The notes under the pieces were generated by a model. The model searched no databases and was not told where the DNA came from. It saw only the letters and a program-made list of their open reading frames with translations. A stretch of DNA of 64,000 bases from Gymnopilus junonius. Its lineage: Eukaryota > Basidiomycota > Agaricomycetes > Agaricales > Galerinaceae. A program made the translations under genes and the position numbers. Each line of letters begins with the position of its first letter. Positions within the stretch are counted from its first letter, which is position 1. The stretch is taken from NCBI GenBank assembly GCA_015501075.1, contig JADNYJ010000083.1, positions 1-64,000 on the forward strand. Direction: 5' to 3'. Shown piece by piece: positions 23,062 through 34,997 of this stretch.

Positions 23062-26000
23062 TAAGGCTCCAACCGTACTATATACCTACCGTATAAATAC
23101 AGTTAATACTGTATACGTATACGTATACGTATAGACCGCCGTTGCGAAATCCCTGTATACAGTAAATATACGGTATACTGTACAGTTATACGGTTAGGCT
23201 CAGGTGGCTTACCCGGCACCCTCGGCATTGCTTATAAACGCTGATGTCACGGTTCGTGACTCCACAATCTCTTACTTCAACCATCTACAACTCCGGGAAA
23301 GGTTTTCAACGCATACGCTGTGGGCTGATCTGCCCTTCGTGATATCTCTTTTCCATTCGTTTTGTCGTTATACCTCACTACAACCCAATATATCTGTCCT
23401 TTCCTCCGTGAACTGCTGTTTTTCCCCCTCCCCTGAGTTGCAATGCCGATCACTGCATCACTGAATTTCAAATGGCTTGCCGATCGTTATCGATGCGCAA
23501 CGATGGTGAAATTTTTGTCGCTCTCTACCAAACTACACTCGCATTCGTGACTATGTCTTCCTCAGCTCAAAAGCAGTTTGAAAAGCGCCTCACAGCTCTC
23601 AAGGAGTTGACCCGCAAACTGCCTTCTATCATCCCACTAGCAAAGGAAACGGACCGCATCAATGAGATTTTCAACAAAATTCCTGTTCCTGGTCCTGCCA
23701 ACAATGATCCTGATATTACTGTCAGCTCCGTCTTCAATAGGCGTATGGATATTCTGTTCGGGGAGGATGTTCGAGATGGAAATGGTCGGTTGAAGTACAT
23801 CTTGCGTGGAAAGTTTGGCATGGATATGGTGACAGAGTATTTCTCGTCGAGCCTTGCAACGGGAGCTCTCTCTCTGGGAACCGCAATGGTGAAGCTTGAA
23901 CGTCTTGTTAAAGAGCTTGAAGTCTTGTGGTGCGTCAATTTTTATAATGCTAATGGTTTGTTTAACCCCCGATTTTAGTTCTGCAAATGCACCTGCTGTC
24001 AACAGTGCATCCAAGAGACCAAATAGCGAGGCTGAAGATGGGGATTATTGTCCTCCGAAGCGTCCTAGGGTCTCTGCTTCGCCTGAGGCTGGGCCCGCAT
24101 TCGATGAGAACGGAGATGAAATCTTAGAGGATACAGAGCTCGGCGAAAGCGTGGTTTGTAATCTTTTTGAAAGTTCAACAAATTCTGTTTGGCTAAACTA
24201 TTACTCTCCTTTGTTAGAAGGAAAAACGGCGTCTAGCTGCAAAGAAAAAGGGGAAATCAGGTGGTCCAGCACCGAAGGCGAAAACCCACAAAAAGAAAGC
24301 ATCGGCGAAAGCAGCACAAAAGGTATTTGCTTCATTTTCGTGTAGTCTTCTGAGATTTGAAGTTTCAAATAGGCAGCTGAGCCGATTGAGATTGAGTCGG
24401 GCGAGGAATCGGATGGTACATCTGCTATGAAGAAAGTTGAAGAACAGGAACGGACCCAAGGTGCTCGGCGCGGCCCTAGCAATGACAGTATGCACCACTT
24501 TCACGATCCTCTGCCAGTTCAAAATCAAAGGGGAGATCTGCGATGGGAATTTTGCTGTCGGTACTGCAAATGGTATAGTGGATATTAATGCTCTGCTGCC
24601 TAGTCAAGGATAGCTTACATTCTATTGCAGTGCACGTTCATTTCTGCGGACTGTCAAGGGAGAAAATATTACATTTGATGACGAGCGTGTCCTTCCACGG
24701 CTCAATAACCTTGCGTCGCATGTCTCGGAATGTTCAAAAAAGCGTGTTGCTGATGAACAGTCGACTGCTGAAGGCCGGGAGAAAGCCATCGCTGAGTTGA
24801 TGAACACGAGGGAAAGCGCCAAAATGATGGAAGCATATCTCTGTGAAGGCCAGTTAAACCCCGCTATCGAGCCTACTCAAAAAGGTTTCCTTCGTATCTT
24901 TTCAGCATGGATCCTCGACGAGAGTCTGCCTTGGACGACAGGTGAAGCTCCCGGTCTACATGCGCTTTTCAGATACCTCAAGCTTAGGTATGAGCTGCCG
25001 ACGGACACAACGGTTCGCAATCAATTGGCTGAAATCTTTGCCAACCTGCACGCAAAGGTTGTGAAAATATTCTCGGTATCGCCTTCATGTCTTAATTAGA
25101 TGTCGCCGCATCTCACTATCTTTCTTTCAGACGGTTAAATCAAAGATTGCCTTCGCTACTGATACATGGACAACAAAACAAATGGTCTTCTCATTTGCTT
25201 GTACCATGGCGTTTTTTATTGACGAGGATTGGGAGCTCATGAGCTACGTGGTCGATTTCTCGGCCCTGGAGGACAAACAACATGAGGGCCTATATGCTGG
25301 AAAGGCTTTTGCTGCTAGCGCAGCGGCGCGAGGTTGCCTTCACAAGATATGTACTATTTTCTTTCATCGTCATTCTCATTGAATCTTATTTCAAGTTGAA
25401 TATGCACTTGTCAGCAATCACTACAGATAATGCCGCCGTCAACGATGTTCTTCTTCAGACCGTTGCACGAATTGTTTTGTCCCGCTATGGGATTAACATG
25501 ACGCCGAACATGCAGGTTCGGTGCCTTGCCCATGTTACAAGCCTGACGGTTCAGTCGTTCTTGGAGGCTTTGGATGAGGCGGAATCCCCGGAGGAGACTG
25601 ATTATTATGAACTCAACAAGAGTGACCCTGTTCATTATGATATTGACGACGATGAAGAACAGCATGCATTGGAAGCGGAGGTGATCGACTCGGAGATGAA
25701 TATACCAGACACGGAGGCCTTTAAGTTTGAACAGGATGAACGCGACGAGGTGAATTTAATTCGCAATAGTCCAATAAAAAGGGTGGGAGTTCGCTCTCTA
25801 TCTGCTTTTCAATTCTTCACTCACAAAATGATGTTATTGTCCAGCTTCGCTTTATTACAACCAAGATTGTGTCTTCCCCGCAACGTCGAGCCCGTTTCCG
25901 CAAGGCAGCTCAAGATAAATTTGCAGGAAATTCAAGTACAGAGCGCTTGGCTGGTTTAATGGTTGTTCGTGATATTCGTACCCGATGGAATTACACTCAG

Positions 26001-27412
26001 GCGATGATTGAACGAGCACTCCAATTACGTCAGGTAAGTGCGCTACTCTAGAAGAACTTTTTATTTCTAACCCTTGCTTGAGGCGATCAATAAATGGGTC
26101 ATGGATACTGGTGAAATGGATGAAATCCTTTTGACGCAAGGAGATTGGACACTGCTCGAACAGTTAAACGACATACTCAAGGTTTGTGACATTTTTCTCG
26201 TTTTTCTCTCTCAACTGATAAATATATTTCATCAGGTTTTCACGGAGGTGACCCTCCAGATGTCACATGCATCTACGCCGACAATCTCCTTCGTTCTTCC
26301 GCTCTATCGTCTCATGGAGAATCATTTGCTCAAGGTCTCTCAAGACTCTGGGCCTGATGGGCTACCACGCAATGTTCGAGCAGCGGCTAACAGAGCGCTC
26401 GACAAGCTCTATAAGTACAAATCGCAAGCCGACGACCATCATTACTACAAACTCGGAACAAGTAAGTTCAAGTTATTTTTCTTTTACTGAATTTGTCCTA
26501 ACTTCGACGCTGTTATCTAGTCTTGCATCCGTCAATGCGAACTCAGTGGTTTGCGAAGATGGCCCCAACTCCGTTTAGTTTTGAGGCACCTGAAAAAACT
26601 GCAGCTAATCGCCAAGAAATGGTCACGAAAGCTGAGATTTTACTCACAGAGATCGCAAATACATATCTCAATGATTCAACGTCACCCACCAATGCGCCAG
26701 CACAGAAAGAACCAGGTTCTAGACCATCAGGTGTACGGAAAAGCGCCAGCTTCTTGGATGAGGCTTGTGACGTCGAGATACCATCTTCGCAAGCAAAGGA
26801 AAGTGCAGCTACTGCTCGAGACCTACTCAAGGATGAGATTCGTCGGTATGTTGGGTTCCAGGGAGGCCGGGGTGAATTGATGAAGCCCTTGGAATGGTGG
26901 AAGGTGAGTTCACGCTTTCAACACAATGAGGTCGTCGAGTGAATTTCAATCTTAATTGGCATGTTTCTAGCAACACGAAAAATTGTTTCCAGTGCTAGCT
27001 CGCATGGCACGCGACTTCTTGGCCATTCCAGCTACGAGCGTTTCCGTCGAGCGGGTGTTTTCCAAGTCTCGGCACATCTGTACCGACCTTCGTAGTTCCC
27101 TCAAGGCCGAGACTATTCGGGAGGCATTATTAGCAAAGGTGTGGATTCGGAGCGGTCTTTTCAACTGGAGAGACCCGGACGAGCTTACAGCACCTCGAAA
27201 AAAGCATGGCGGCACTTCAGGCAAGAAGGATTGAGCCATAGGTGGCCGTAGTACTCTGTTTTTCGTAAATAGAAAAAATATTTTTATTGCTTTTTTGGAA
27301 CCGTATGCAACCAGCCGTATAACCGTATATATACAGTAGATATACACTAAATAACCGTATCCATATATTTAAGCTGCCGGCCCTATACGTATACTATATG
27401 GTTGGAGCCTTA
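23062..27412 (+). mobile_element. Complete hAT-superfamily DNA transposon, 4,351 bp
   Basis: Left terminus 23,062-23,074 TAAGGCTCCAACC is matched exactly in inverse by 27,400-27,412. The flanks carry a perfect 8-bp target duplication CTGTACTC at 23,054-23,061 and 27,413-27,420, the length characteristic of hAT elements. Both subterminal regions are dense in TATACG/CCGTATA strings, the kind of short repeats hAT transposases bind. The body encodes an intact transposase. Perfect duplication, perfect terminal repeats and an unbroken 12-exon gene argue for recent insertion and possible present activity. Confidence 0.92.
23553..27234 (+). CDS. hAT transposase, intact
   Basis: Twelve exons splice in phase: 23,553-23,929, 23,979-24,153, 24,218-24,322, 24,373-24,572, 24,631-25,057, 25,131-25,350, 25,415-25,782, 25,845-26,033, 26,083-26,181, 26,236-26,461, 26,521-26,903, 26,971-27,234. 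They give 1,010 residues; an in-frame ATG at 23,472 would add 27. A basic nuclear-localisation-like stretch precedes a BED-type zinc finger (Cys281-x2-Cys284, His316-x3-Cys320). The catalytic core shows Asp439 in ATDTWTTK, Asp506 in ITTDNAAVND, and Glu950 in the C-terminal dimerisation block (IPATSVSVERVFSKSRHICTDLR), the DDE triad of the superfamily. It would cut and paste the element by binding its terminal repeats. No stop or frame shift was found in any exon. Confidence 0.9.
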
Positions 27413-27420
27413 CTGTACTC
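27413..27420. repeat. Right target-site duplication of the hAT element
   Basis: CTGTACTC, identical to 23,054-23,061. Confidence 0.9.
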
Positions 27421-27731
27421 TATAGGATAATAGAAATCGACTCTAAATTCAGGGTAAAATAGAAACGGAGATGAACAGAATAACAACATTCAAAGAACAA
27501 TAAGCATAATGAAAGTGCTCATAAATTACTTCCCGGAAAACACGTATGTAGAGCTTTTAAAAATGAAACAAGGACTAGACGACGCCGGCGTCATCCCACC
27601 ACCAACCACTTCCGCCCTATACCTCAACCTCAGTCCACGCGTCCCCTTCAAATCTCCTCTCCCATATTGCATTGTCAAGCTGAACGCGCCTCAGGCACTT
27701 GCATAACGATTCCACCCTACCAAATAGTCTT

Positions 27732-29424
27732 TCAGGTGGGTGTGCTCCAGAGCGGCCTCTGGTTCGGTTGCTTGCCGACGTTAACATTCCTGTCATCTCC
27801 AGAGTGAGAAGAAGAAAAAAATCCGCCTACGGAAGGGGAGGCTACAGGGAGCAGTAGTAGTGGTGTGCAGGGATGTGGTGGTGGATGTACTTGATGTTGT
27901 TGTTGATGGTGGTGGTGAGGAGGCTGCTGGTGTAGGTGGGTGAGATGTTGGTGTTGGTTTTGAGCCGCGTGCGGATGCTGGGGTGAGGCTGAGCAGTTTG
28001 GAACCAGTGGTAATGAGGTATCGGAGACTGCGTAGAGCCCCATCCAGAGAAGGCGGACGAAAATCCAGATGTGTGATTGGTGGCACACGTCTCGTCGTGA
28101 ATGAGTTTCAGGGTATGCAGGTCCGTGAGTTCGTGTAGTATGTCAGCGCCGAGGGTGACAAAAAAGTCCTAGATGACGAAATGGACATCAGAACGAATGA
28201 ACATATAGACTGGCGAAGAGCAAAGTTTACCGCAGGCAAGTCTCCTTGGCCATATCTCACTTCCAACCTCTCAATATCGGGGAACAGGTGGCGAACTGCA
28301 AAGAGCAATTCGACATCCCACCTCCTGAGCTGCAATTCCAATGTGCGCATACCGCTCGGCAGCTTCTCCAGTCCACGTAGAAGCAAAATCAGCTCGACCG
28401 GCTCCGTCATAATTAAGTGTGTGAGGGTCTGGTTCCCAGCTTCGTGAGGCCAGCACGTCGCAAACGCTAATGGACCTCTATACTTCCACACCCCCCTAAG
28501 CGAAATACGTGTACCGTCTGCATGCTGCTCTGTGAGATCATGGTGCTCAACCATCAGAGATATGCGCACGCTAGGGTGGCATTGTTCCACGAAAACGAGC
28601 AGGGAATCTACCAGATCCCGGGTGAGGAACGGCATGGTGACTTCCAAGTGGGCAACGTTGGGTAACGCCCAGTGGTTATCCGCGTAAATTGAGCTTGAGA
28701 GGATGTCCATCTAATAGATAAAGAGCGGAGGTTTGGTGCAGTAATGAGATGCATTGGGTGGAGAGAATTCTTGTCGGTTGTGAAAGGCCCAGATTCGACA
28801 TGTGCAGAAACCTTGTGCAGGTGGAGAGAGGTGAATGGGAGGGACAAAAATCGAATATAGGAGCAGTGAACTGGGGAGAAGCATAAGATACATTAACGTG
28901 TTCGAAGAAGGGGGATGCGAGAGATATGAAGGTGCAGTTGATGATACTGAAAGAGCGGAGGGTGGGAAGGACGGCCAGGACGGTGTACGTGTACGGAGAG
29001 AGAGCCGTTCCGGTCAATACAAGCTCCTGGAGCATGGTGAAGCGTTGCACCTGCGCGTACATTTTGTCATGAAGCCGCATGTGGTCCGTCATCTATATAC
29101 GAATGTTAAATTCATTGCCGTTGAAATTTGAAATCAAACTCACCGAAATCAAATTACTTGAACAAAATTGAAATTAATACCAATTGCAACCTTTCTCGGG
29201 AGAGAAACTAAAGTACTGTAGTCCGAATTTCCATTCCAAGCATCCAGGTTCCGTTCAGTAGAATCAATACTGCCCCATCGTATCTCCCTCAAAAGTGGTC
29301 TGCTGGCAAGAGCATGGAAACGGTGACATGTCCGGGCCAATACTGCCAGTATAGAAGGCAAATTTATAGCTTCAAATATGGAGATCCAGACGTCATCGGG
29401 GATATAGTCGGGTTGGAATGTCAT
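27732..29424 (-). CDS. F-box / leucine-rich repeat protein
   Basis: The start at 29,424 gives MTFQPDYIPDDVWISIFEAI followed by LARTCHRFHALASRPLLREI, a typical fungal F-box with its following helix; this binds Skp1 in SCF ubiquitin ligases. After introns come LRR-like segments: FTMLQELVLTGTALSPY and LAVLPTLRSFSIINC (about 29,000), LITAPNLRSLSI (about 28,720), ALPNVAHLEVTMPF, GLEKLPSGMRTLELQL, LFPDIERLEVRYGQG (about 28,270), and a last exon with DFFVTLGADILHELTDLHTLKLIHDE (about 28,100). A frame change near 28,715 (LRSLSI then SSSIYADNHWALPNVAHLEV) is either a missed short intron or a real break. The C-terminal end, down to 27,732, is low-complexity His/Thr-rich and uncertain. The substrate cannot be inferred. 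Confidence 0.6.
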
Positions 29425-29911
29425 TTCAGAAAAGGAGCGGAATGTCAGAGTAAAATTCAAAAGTTACGGAGACGAAAATTTGCGGAAGCATACTTAACTT
29501 AGCACGTGATGAGATAAGATAAGATCGATCCGACTGCCATGCAAGTAGCAGACTGTAACGGCGGGCTAACGAATCTCCAAAAATTGAGATTTTATAGTAT
29601 TAAAGTGCCCAATTTGAGCGAGTTGGATGGTTGTTTGCCCGCTGTGAGAAGTATTTGGATTTTGAAGCTAAATACGGTTATCCTTGACGGTTCACCGAAG
29701 ATGCTATCTATTTGGTTCCTTAAAAGTAAGAATGACGTATATAAAACCAAAGAAGGCTACGTAGGACAGAAAAGGATGAGTTTGAAAAGCTGATGCGCCG
29801 TCTGTCATATTGTTAGTAGTAATACTTATAGTAAGGTTCAGGATTTACTAAATGCTCACAGGTCACGCGTTTATCACGTGGGTCGCGACATTTCACCATT
29901 GTTCACAAGTC

Positions 29912-29918
29912 TATAAAA
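29912..29918 (+). promoter_or_regulatory. TATA box of the 30,001 gene
   Basis: TATAAAA lies 83 bp upstream of the ATG at 30,001, supporting that start. Confidence 0.4.
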
Positions 29919-30000
29919 AACCCCGACGCGTCGGGATTGGGTTTTGTCCCTTCTTTCTTCCTACCATAATCAAGTTGCAACTTATTGCCCCAAATTTAAC

Positions 30001-30615
30001 ATGGCAGGTTGTTCTGTTTACTTCTAAATTACTTCCGTTGACACCCGCCATTACAATTAGAACCCTCAACCTTCTCAGAGTAGTTGCTCAGTACATTTAC
30101 GCGTCCCAAAACAAGGTGCCCTTTTGCATACTGATACAACTAGTGGCTTAATTAGTCGTGTTTCACAGGTACCTATACGAGAGCCTGATTTTGCTGGTAA
30201 TTCGAAAGCAATAGAGATGGAGGGAGAGTCACGCTCGTACAAGTGGTACGAGTATGTGCCCGGTGATGTACGTGCTTCGAAGTTTCGAATTATACCTGAA
30301 ACCCGTCATGTAGGACACGAGCAAGGAAGCGACTCCGTTGAAGCACAGAACCTAACCGCTTTTCCGCTAGAACGCACTTCTTTCTTGAGGCGGTATTTGG
30401 ACAACATTATGCCACTCGATTTGAAGACCACTTTGCGAAGCGCTTCCTTTTTCTATAACCCCGAAACTGGCGACCTTTCCGTTACTATGTGCTTTCCTAT
30501 CGACAAGGTTATACCTGAATTCCAAAGTCCGAGGATGCATGGGAACCAGGTCATAAAATCCAGGTATTATCCCTCCTACTCGGGCATACAGCGGACGCTC
30601 GTCACTATCAAGTGA
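30001..30615 (+). CDS. Hypothetical protein, 161 residues
   Basis: Exons 30,001-30,007, 30,084-30,115 and 30,169-30,615 join in phase; the second intron is well formed (AAG/GTGCCC to TTCACAG), the first is less certain. The product begins MAVAQYIYASQNKVPIREPD and contains YKWYEYVPGDVRASKF and FLRRYLDNIMPLDLKTTL, but no known domain, signal or membrane segment. It ends 45 bp before the next ATG on the same strand, so the two could be one gene joined by an unseen intron that skips the stop at 30,613. Confidence 0.45.
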
Positions 30616-30659
30616 CGCTCTGGATCATACAATGGGCGCGCCGTTATTTCAACTCGACC

Positions 30660-31370
30660 ATGCGTGGAATCATCTTCAACTGCCCCCAAACTTGTTCATC
30701 TCTCACATACACGGACATTGAACACCTATACGACCCTGGGTCAGCTGAAAACAAACTCGTTCCGTCCAGTGTGATACGTTTTCCTCGCATGCATACTCTC
30801 CTCTGGTCTGGAGATGCCTATCTCTTTCAGAAATTCCTTGCGAAGGTGTCGTCGCCCAATTTTAGGGCAATCACCATCCAAAGTCGGATTTGTATCAAAG
30901 ATGCGCACTACATTCTCATGTGCTTGTCGAAGACCAAGGCTAAAAATGTCAAGATCGAATCATTATCCGATGCCGTACTCCCCGCCCCCGCATTTGTGCG
31001 CGATGACCACCCCTCCGTGAATGGCACTCATGCCGTCCTACATAAGCTCGAAACTCTCAAACTCGGACTTAATGATATTGCCGATGTTGGTGCCTTGTTC
31101 GACCGCTTATACCTCCCGACATTACGCTCTCTCGAGCTGGTTCTCGCAGATATACCAAATCCAGAAGAACCCTTACGTTACTTTACGAAGACGAAGAAGT
31201 CAAAAGTCTTCACCAAAACTTTGGAAGTGGTGAACATAGTGTGCGGCGACAGCACGTTGAAGCGTTTGCAGTCCCCCGTGCATATTGGATACGAAATTAG
31301 GAAGCGATTCAGGCCCACTATCATTCAGTTTAGCGATTTCGAAGGAGATATCAAGCTTCGATGGAAATAG
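30660..31370 (+). CDS. F-box-associated LRR-type C-terminal region, 236 residues
   Basis: An uninterrupted frame from MRGIIFNCPQTC shows spaced leucine patterns (LHKLETLKLGLNDI, LYLPTLRSLELVLADI, TKTLEVVNIVCG) typical of the C-terminal half of fungal F-box/LRR proteins, but it has no N-terminal F-box. It may be a 5'-truncated copy, or the second half of the gene that starts at 30,001. Confidence 0.45.
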   Translation: MRGIIFNCPQTCSSLTYTDIEHLYDPGSAENKLVPSSVIRFPRMHTLLWSGDAYLFQKFLAKVSSPNFRAITIQSRICIKDAHYILMCLSKTKAKNVKIESLSDAVLPAPAFVRDDHPSVNGTHAVLHKLETLKLGLNDIADVGALFDRLYLPTLRSLELVLADIPNPEEPLRYFTKTKKSKVFTKTLEVVNIVCGDSTLKRLQSPVHIGYEIRKRFRPTIIQFSDFEGDIKLRWK

Positions 31371-34029
31371 TGATAATTTATTAGATGTGTGGATCTATAG
31401 AGCAAACGTTGAAGCAATGGGCAATTTATAATTGTAGTGTATTCCACCTATTCCTAATAGGTGATCTGATTGTCCACCAATCTTTTTCCCGATGATAACT
31501 TTGACTTCTGTACTTATAGTAATCTCCGAGTCCTCATTCAATCATGACTACCTCATTTTAAATTTCTTGATGGTTGGCTTGTCTACTCTTGACTTCTTCG
31601 AACGTTAATGACCAAGGATATTTTTAAACCTTTTCACAGCCTTCCACCATGTCTTCTATTACGGACAGAAAATTTTTCCTAGCGTGAAGTGTAGGATGTA
31701 CGTACCTTTGACCTATAAATTTCTGATTGTTCTTCCTCAATTGGGAATGATTCCCAAATGAAGCAATCTGTTGCAGTCGGATGTGGAGTCGGTTACCCGC
31801 GTCAACCGTCTGGACCTGTTTAGACAAGGATGTTTAAAGCATGAAATTTTTTTCGATTAAATAAATCGTGAGATATATTTGAGAAGAACATCTTCTTATC
31901 AGAAGTTCAGGCATCTCTGCGTAGCTGAATGCTTCCCCGCAGGCAGCGAAGCATGCTTCAGGATCCACATCCATCAGATTCAGGGCATGAGTTTCGCAGT
32001 CCACGGATATCCAAAGGCTGGAGAAAAGCTAATGGTGTAGTTAGATCACATATTTTGTACTTTGTCGAGAGTCGAGACTATAATAATGTACTGAAAAAGG
32101 CGCCGCAAACACGTTATTATCGCCCAAGTCGAAAGTGCGCTAACGACATGAACTTTAGATCCGAAAAAGAAGACTTGAACCCGGAAAGGGGAATACTTGG
32201 TCACTGCGATGAAGAGAATCAATAGCCAATCATTATCAAGAAATAGACACTACAATTGTCTAGTTAATGCTTGAAGGGCGACAGGAGAGAGTGGTCTAGT
32301 GAAAGTAATATTCGTAGAGGAGAACGACAGTATATTAGTACACACGCACCTCAGTCGACGTATATTATTATTCCTTCATTCGAGACTGGAGTCGAAGTTT
32401 CCTTCATTCTCGCCTTGTTTGCGATATACAACTCTTAGAGTATGAGAAACGGAGATATCGTGAAGTCGAGGCGGGAGCTACTCTTTAATCCAAGTGAATG
32501 AGGTTGTCGCGTACGTACGGTTGAAGCCTATGTAATTTGGGAGGTGGTGTAAAATGCATGGCAACCAAAAGGGAGTGTCATACGCTGGCTGGGATATCCT
32601 TTGTGCGATGAGAAAGACAAAACATAGAACAGAGCAAAGTAGACATTGAGGCCTGCCGCTGGAGGGAGGAGCCACAGTATAATCAATCTGCGTAGATGAA
32701 GGTTGAGCGCTCATGTATCATGAGCAACAGGAAGAGTTGACTTACCTATGTCTGTAAGCCCGTAAGCGATGGACGACGTACCGTGCAGTACATGAACGTC
32801 TGTTCTCTGCCACATTCTCTATAACAATCTTCAGCTCCTCCGACCCGTTCTGCTCGCCGGAGTTCGGCGTTGTTCACTTCGATTTCGTACCCTGTTCCAT
32901 TGCTACGGGTACCGGCTGTGAATAGACTTCTCGGCCACGGCTAACCCTGGCTGACGAAGAGAAGTGGAGCTAGCTGCAGTCCACGTCGAGAGTCGACGCT
33001 GGGTTGACGTCTTCATTGATGACCGAGCTGGTAATACGCGTCGAATGAAGGATAACAGGAAATGCGGGAGTCAGCAAACCTTGAAAATACGCGATGAACA
33101 AGATGGTGCTTACCAGTATTCCGCCACCTCATGCATTAAAACAGGGCTCAGAGTATGAAGGCATCATCCTACAGCTCGATGCTAGCAGCATCTCACTTCA
33201 GAGATACCCAAAAGCTCCAGCAGCACCGATTTAAGGCCTGGACCACCTCGACATCGGACAAGAGAAACTTGAGAGAAACAACCAACCGAGGATCCAATGC
33301 GAGAAAGTATATCGAGTGTCAAGAACATTGGAGATACCGTTCTACTTAGAGGAACCTTTCCGTAGACCAGTTGTGGACGAAAGAAAGGAAGGGGTGTAGA
33401 GTTATTCATCGTCCGAGATGTCCTGCTCGCAGCGGTTCCTTTGTTGGCAGCAATGTTTGTCTGTGTATTTAGGATCAAACAAGGCTGGTTCGACATCATT
33501 CACCTCCCTCTTGCGTCCTTTCATATGATACGGACAGGGAACTCTTCTAGGGGAAATATCATTGTGACGGTGATTACCTGGATAGTTAGGTGTGGTATGA
33601 TGTACAGGCATATCCCACTTTCCTTACGTACTATTTCCACGGAGGGTCAAGTTGCCTTCAATTTCTATTCGATCCTATTTGCAACTAGCTGTCCTTTCTC
33701 CTAGTACTTCAGTAGCAAAATTTAAATGAAATGAGCTCTGTTGGTTTAAACGTTAAGAGATTGTTCCTCTGATCTCTGCTCAAAATAATTATATGCTTAC
33801 AGTTAATCCGGTAACCGGTTGTTCAGTCACTTAATTAAAGGCGCCACCACAGACATTCTGTATTGGTAGATATATCAAGATGAGACATTTAGGTAGGTGC
33901 AAACTATATATATGCATAACCAGCACGCAGAAATATTGAGGGCGATTTCTTCAGAATCAAGCTTAAAAATATGTTCTTCCTCAATGTCAGACTGACTGAT
34001 CGAGGAACGACCGCATATTCTTTGCGTCA
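31371..34029. other. Gene-poor stretch, 2.7 kb
   Basis: AT-rich with short frames. A minus-strand frame at 32,478-32,714 has one membrane-like stretch (LLCSVLCFVFLIA), and another at 33,402-33,611 is Cys/His/Arg-rich (CPYHMKGRKREV, KHCCQQRNRC). Neither has a consistent splice partner or recognisable family, so neither is called. Confidence 0.35.
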
Positions 34030-34308
34030 TTAAGCCATATTTCCTTGCGGCCCTAGTAGCGTCCGACGAAGTTCAACATCACCGGCATATTCTCCAACAA
34101 CGTGCACATTCAAATGCCTATCTACAATCTGCTTCACAAGTTGACTTTGCGCACCAAAACACACAGAGTTGCAAACTTTGGCATCGACGTGTTGGTATAT
34201 GGAGCCGACCTGCGTACTAAGTGGCACTGGTCCCAAAAGCACTTTATAATTCCTGACGGAGCTGCCTCTGACTTGGTGGTCTTCCTTGATGTGCGTCCAA
34301 ATTCGTCC
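34030..34308 (-). CDS. Orphan terminal exon, product unknown
   Basis: An acceptor (TTCTAG) at 34,309-34,310 opens a frame that runs to a stop at 34,030. It encodes a well-composed stretch (YKVLLGPVPLSTQVGS, SQLVKQIVDRHLNVHVVGEYA) that looks like the C-terminus of a globular protein. No upstream exon could be identified in 34,310-34,997, so this may be a gene remnant. Confidence 0.3.
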   Translation of the reverse strand, partial: GRIWTHIKEDHQVRGSSVRNYKVLLGPVPLSTQVGSIYQHVDAKVCNSVCFGAQSQLVKQIVDRHLNVHVVGEYAGDVELRRTLLGPQGNMA

Positions 34309-34997
34309 CTAGAATTCTGAGTAGAGGAGGGCGTCATCATGCTATAAGAATCACTGAAAGGGTCGTTACGAGCTCGAAAACTCTAGTAAGGCCTTGAAAG
34401 TGATACAATGAATACCGTCAATATAGATCAATAATGATGGGCAAGCGAGACTCAGATGAACCTAGCCATTTAGATGTTGGAGGAACGTGAGGTGGGTAAA
34501 AAGAGTATATGGAAGGCTGCTGTTTTGTATGGAGACAAGGTTAGAGCAAATACATTAGAGTAAGCGAGATCATTTATAGTTGAAAGAACAATGGGTTCCA
34601 TTGGATTCGAGTTAACTTCCCCCATGGGTATAAAAGTCATACAGCAAGTTCGAGCTGCACAGCAAAGTTATAAACGTGGTGCACACACCTCGGACACACG
34701 CAAGCCTTTTCCATGTGCACAGTTGACTCACTCCTCCATGAACTGATGGACAACGGAACCTCCCGAGTCATGTTTTTTTGCAAAATTTGTCCAAGTCCAA
34801 TCCAAATATTTTCTAAATATTGGCAATTAATAACTCAACGAGGGAGGACGACGAAACGGGGATAATTACAACGATGACAGACGTATTCCGCCTGCAGCTG
34901 CACGATTCACTAGCTGGTGTTATTGTATTTATGTTCTGTAATGATCGATTTGACACTCCCCTGTAAATGTTCTATGCTAACAAGCCCATAAATTCCA

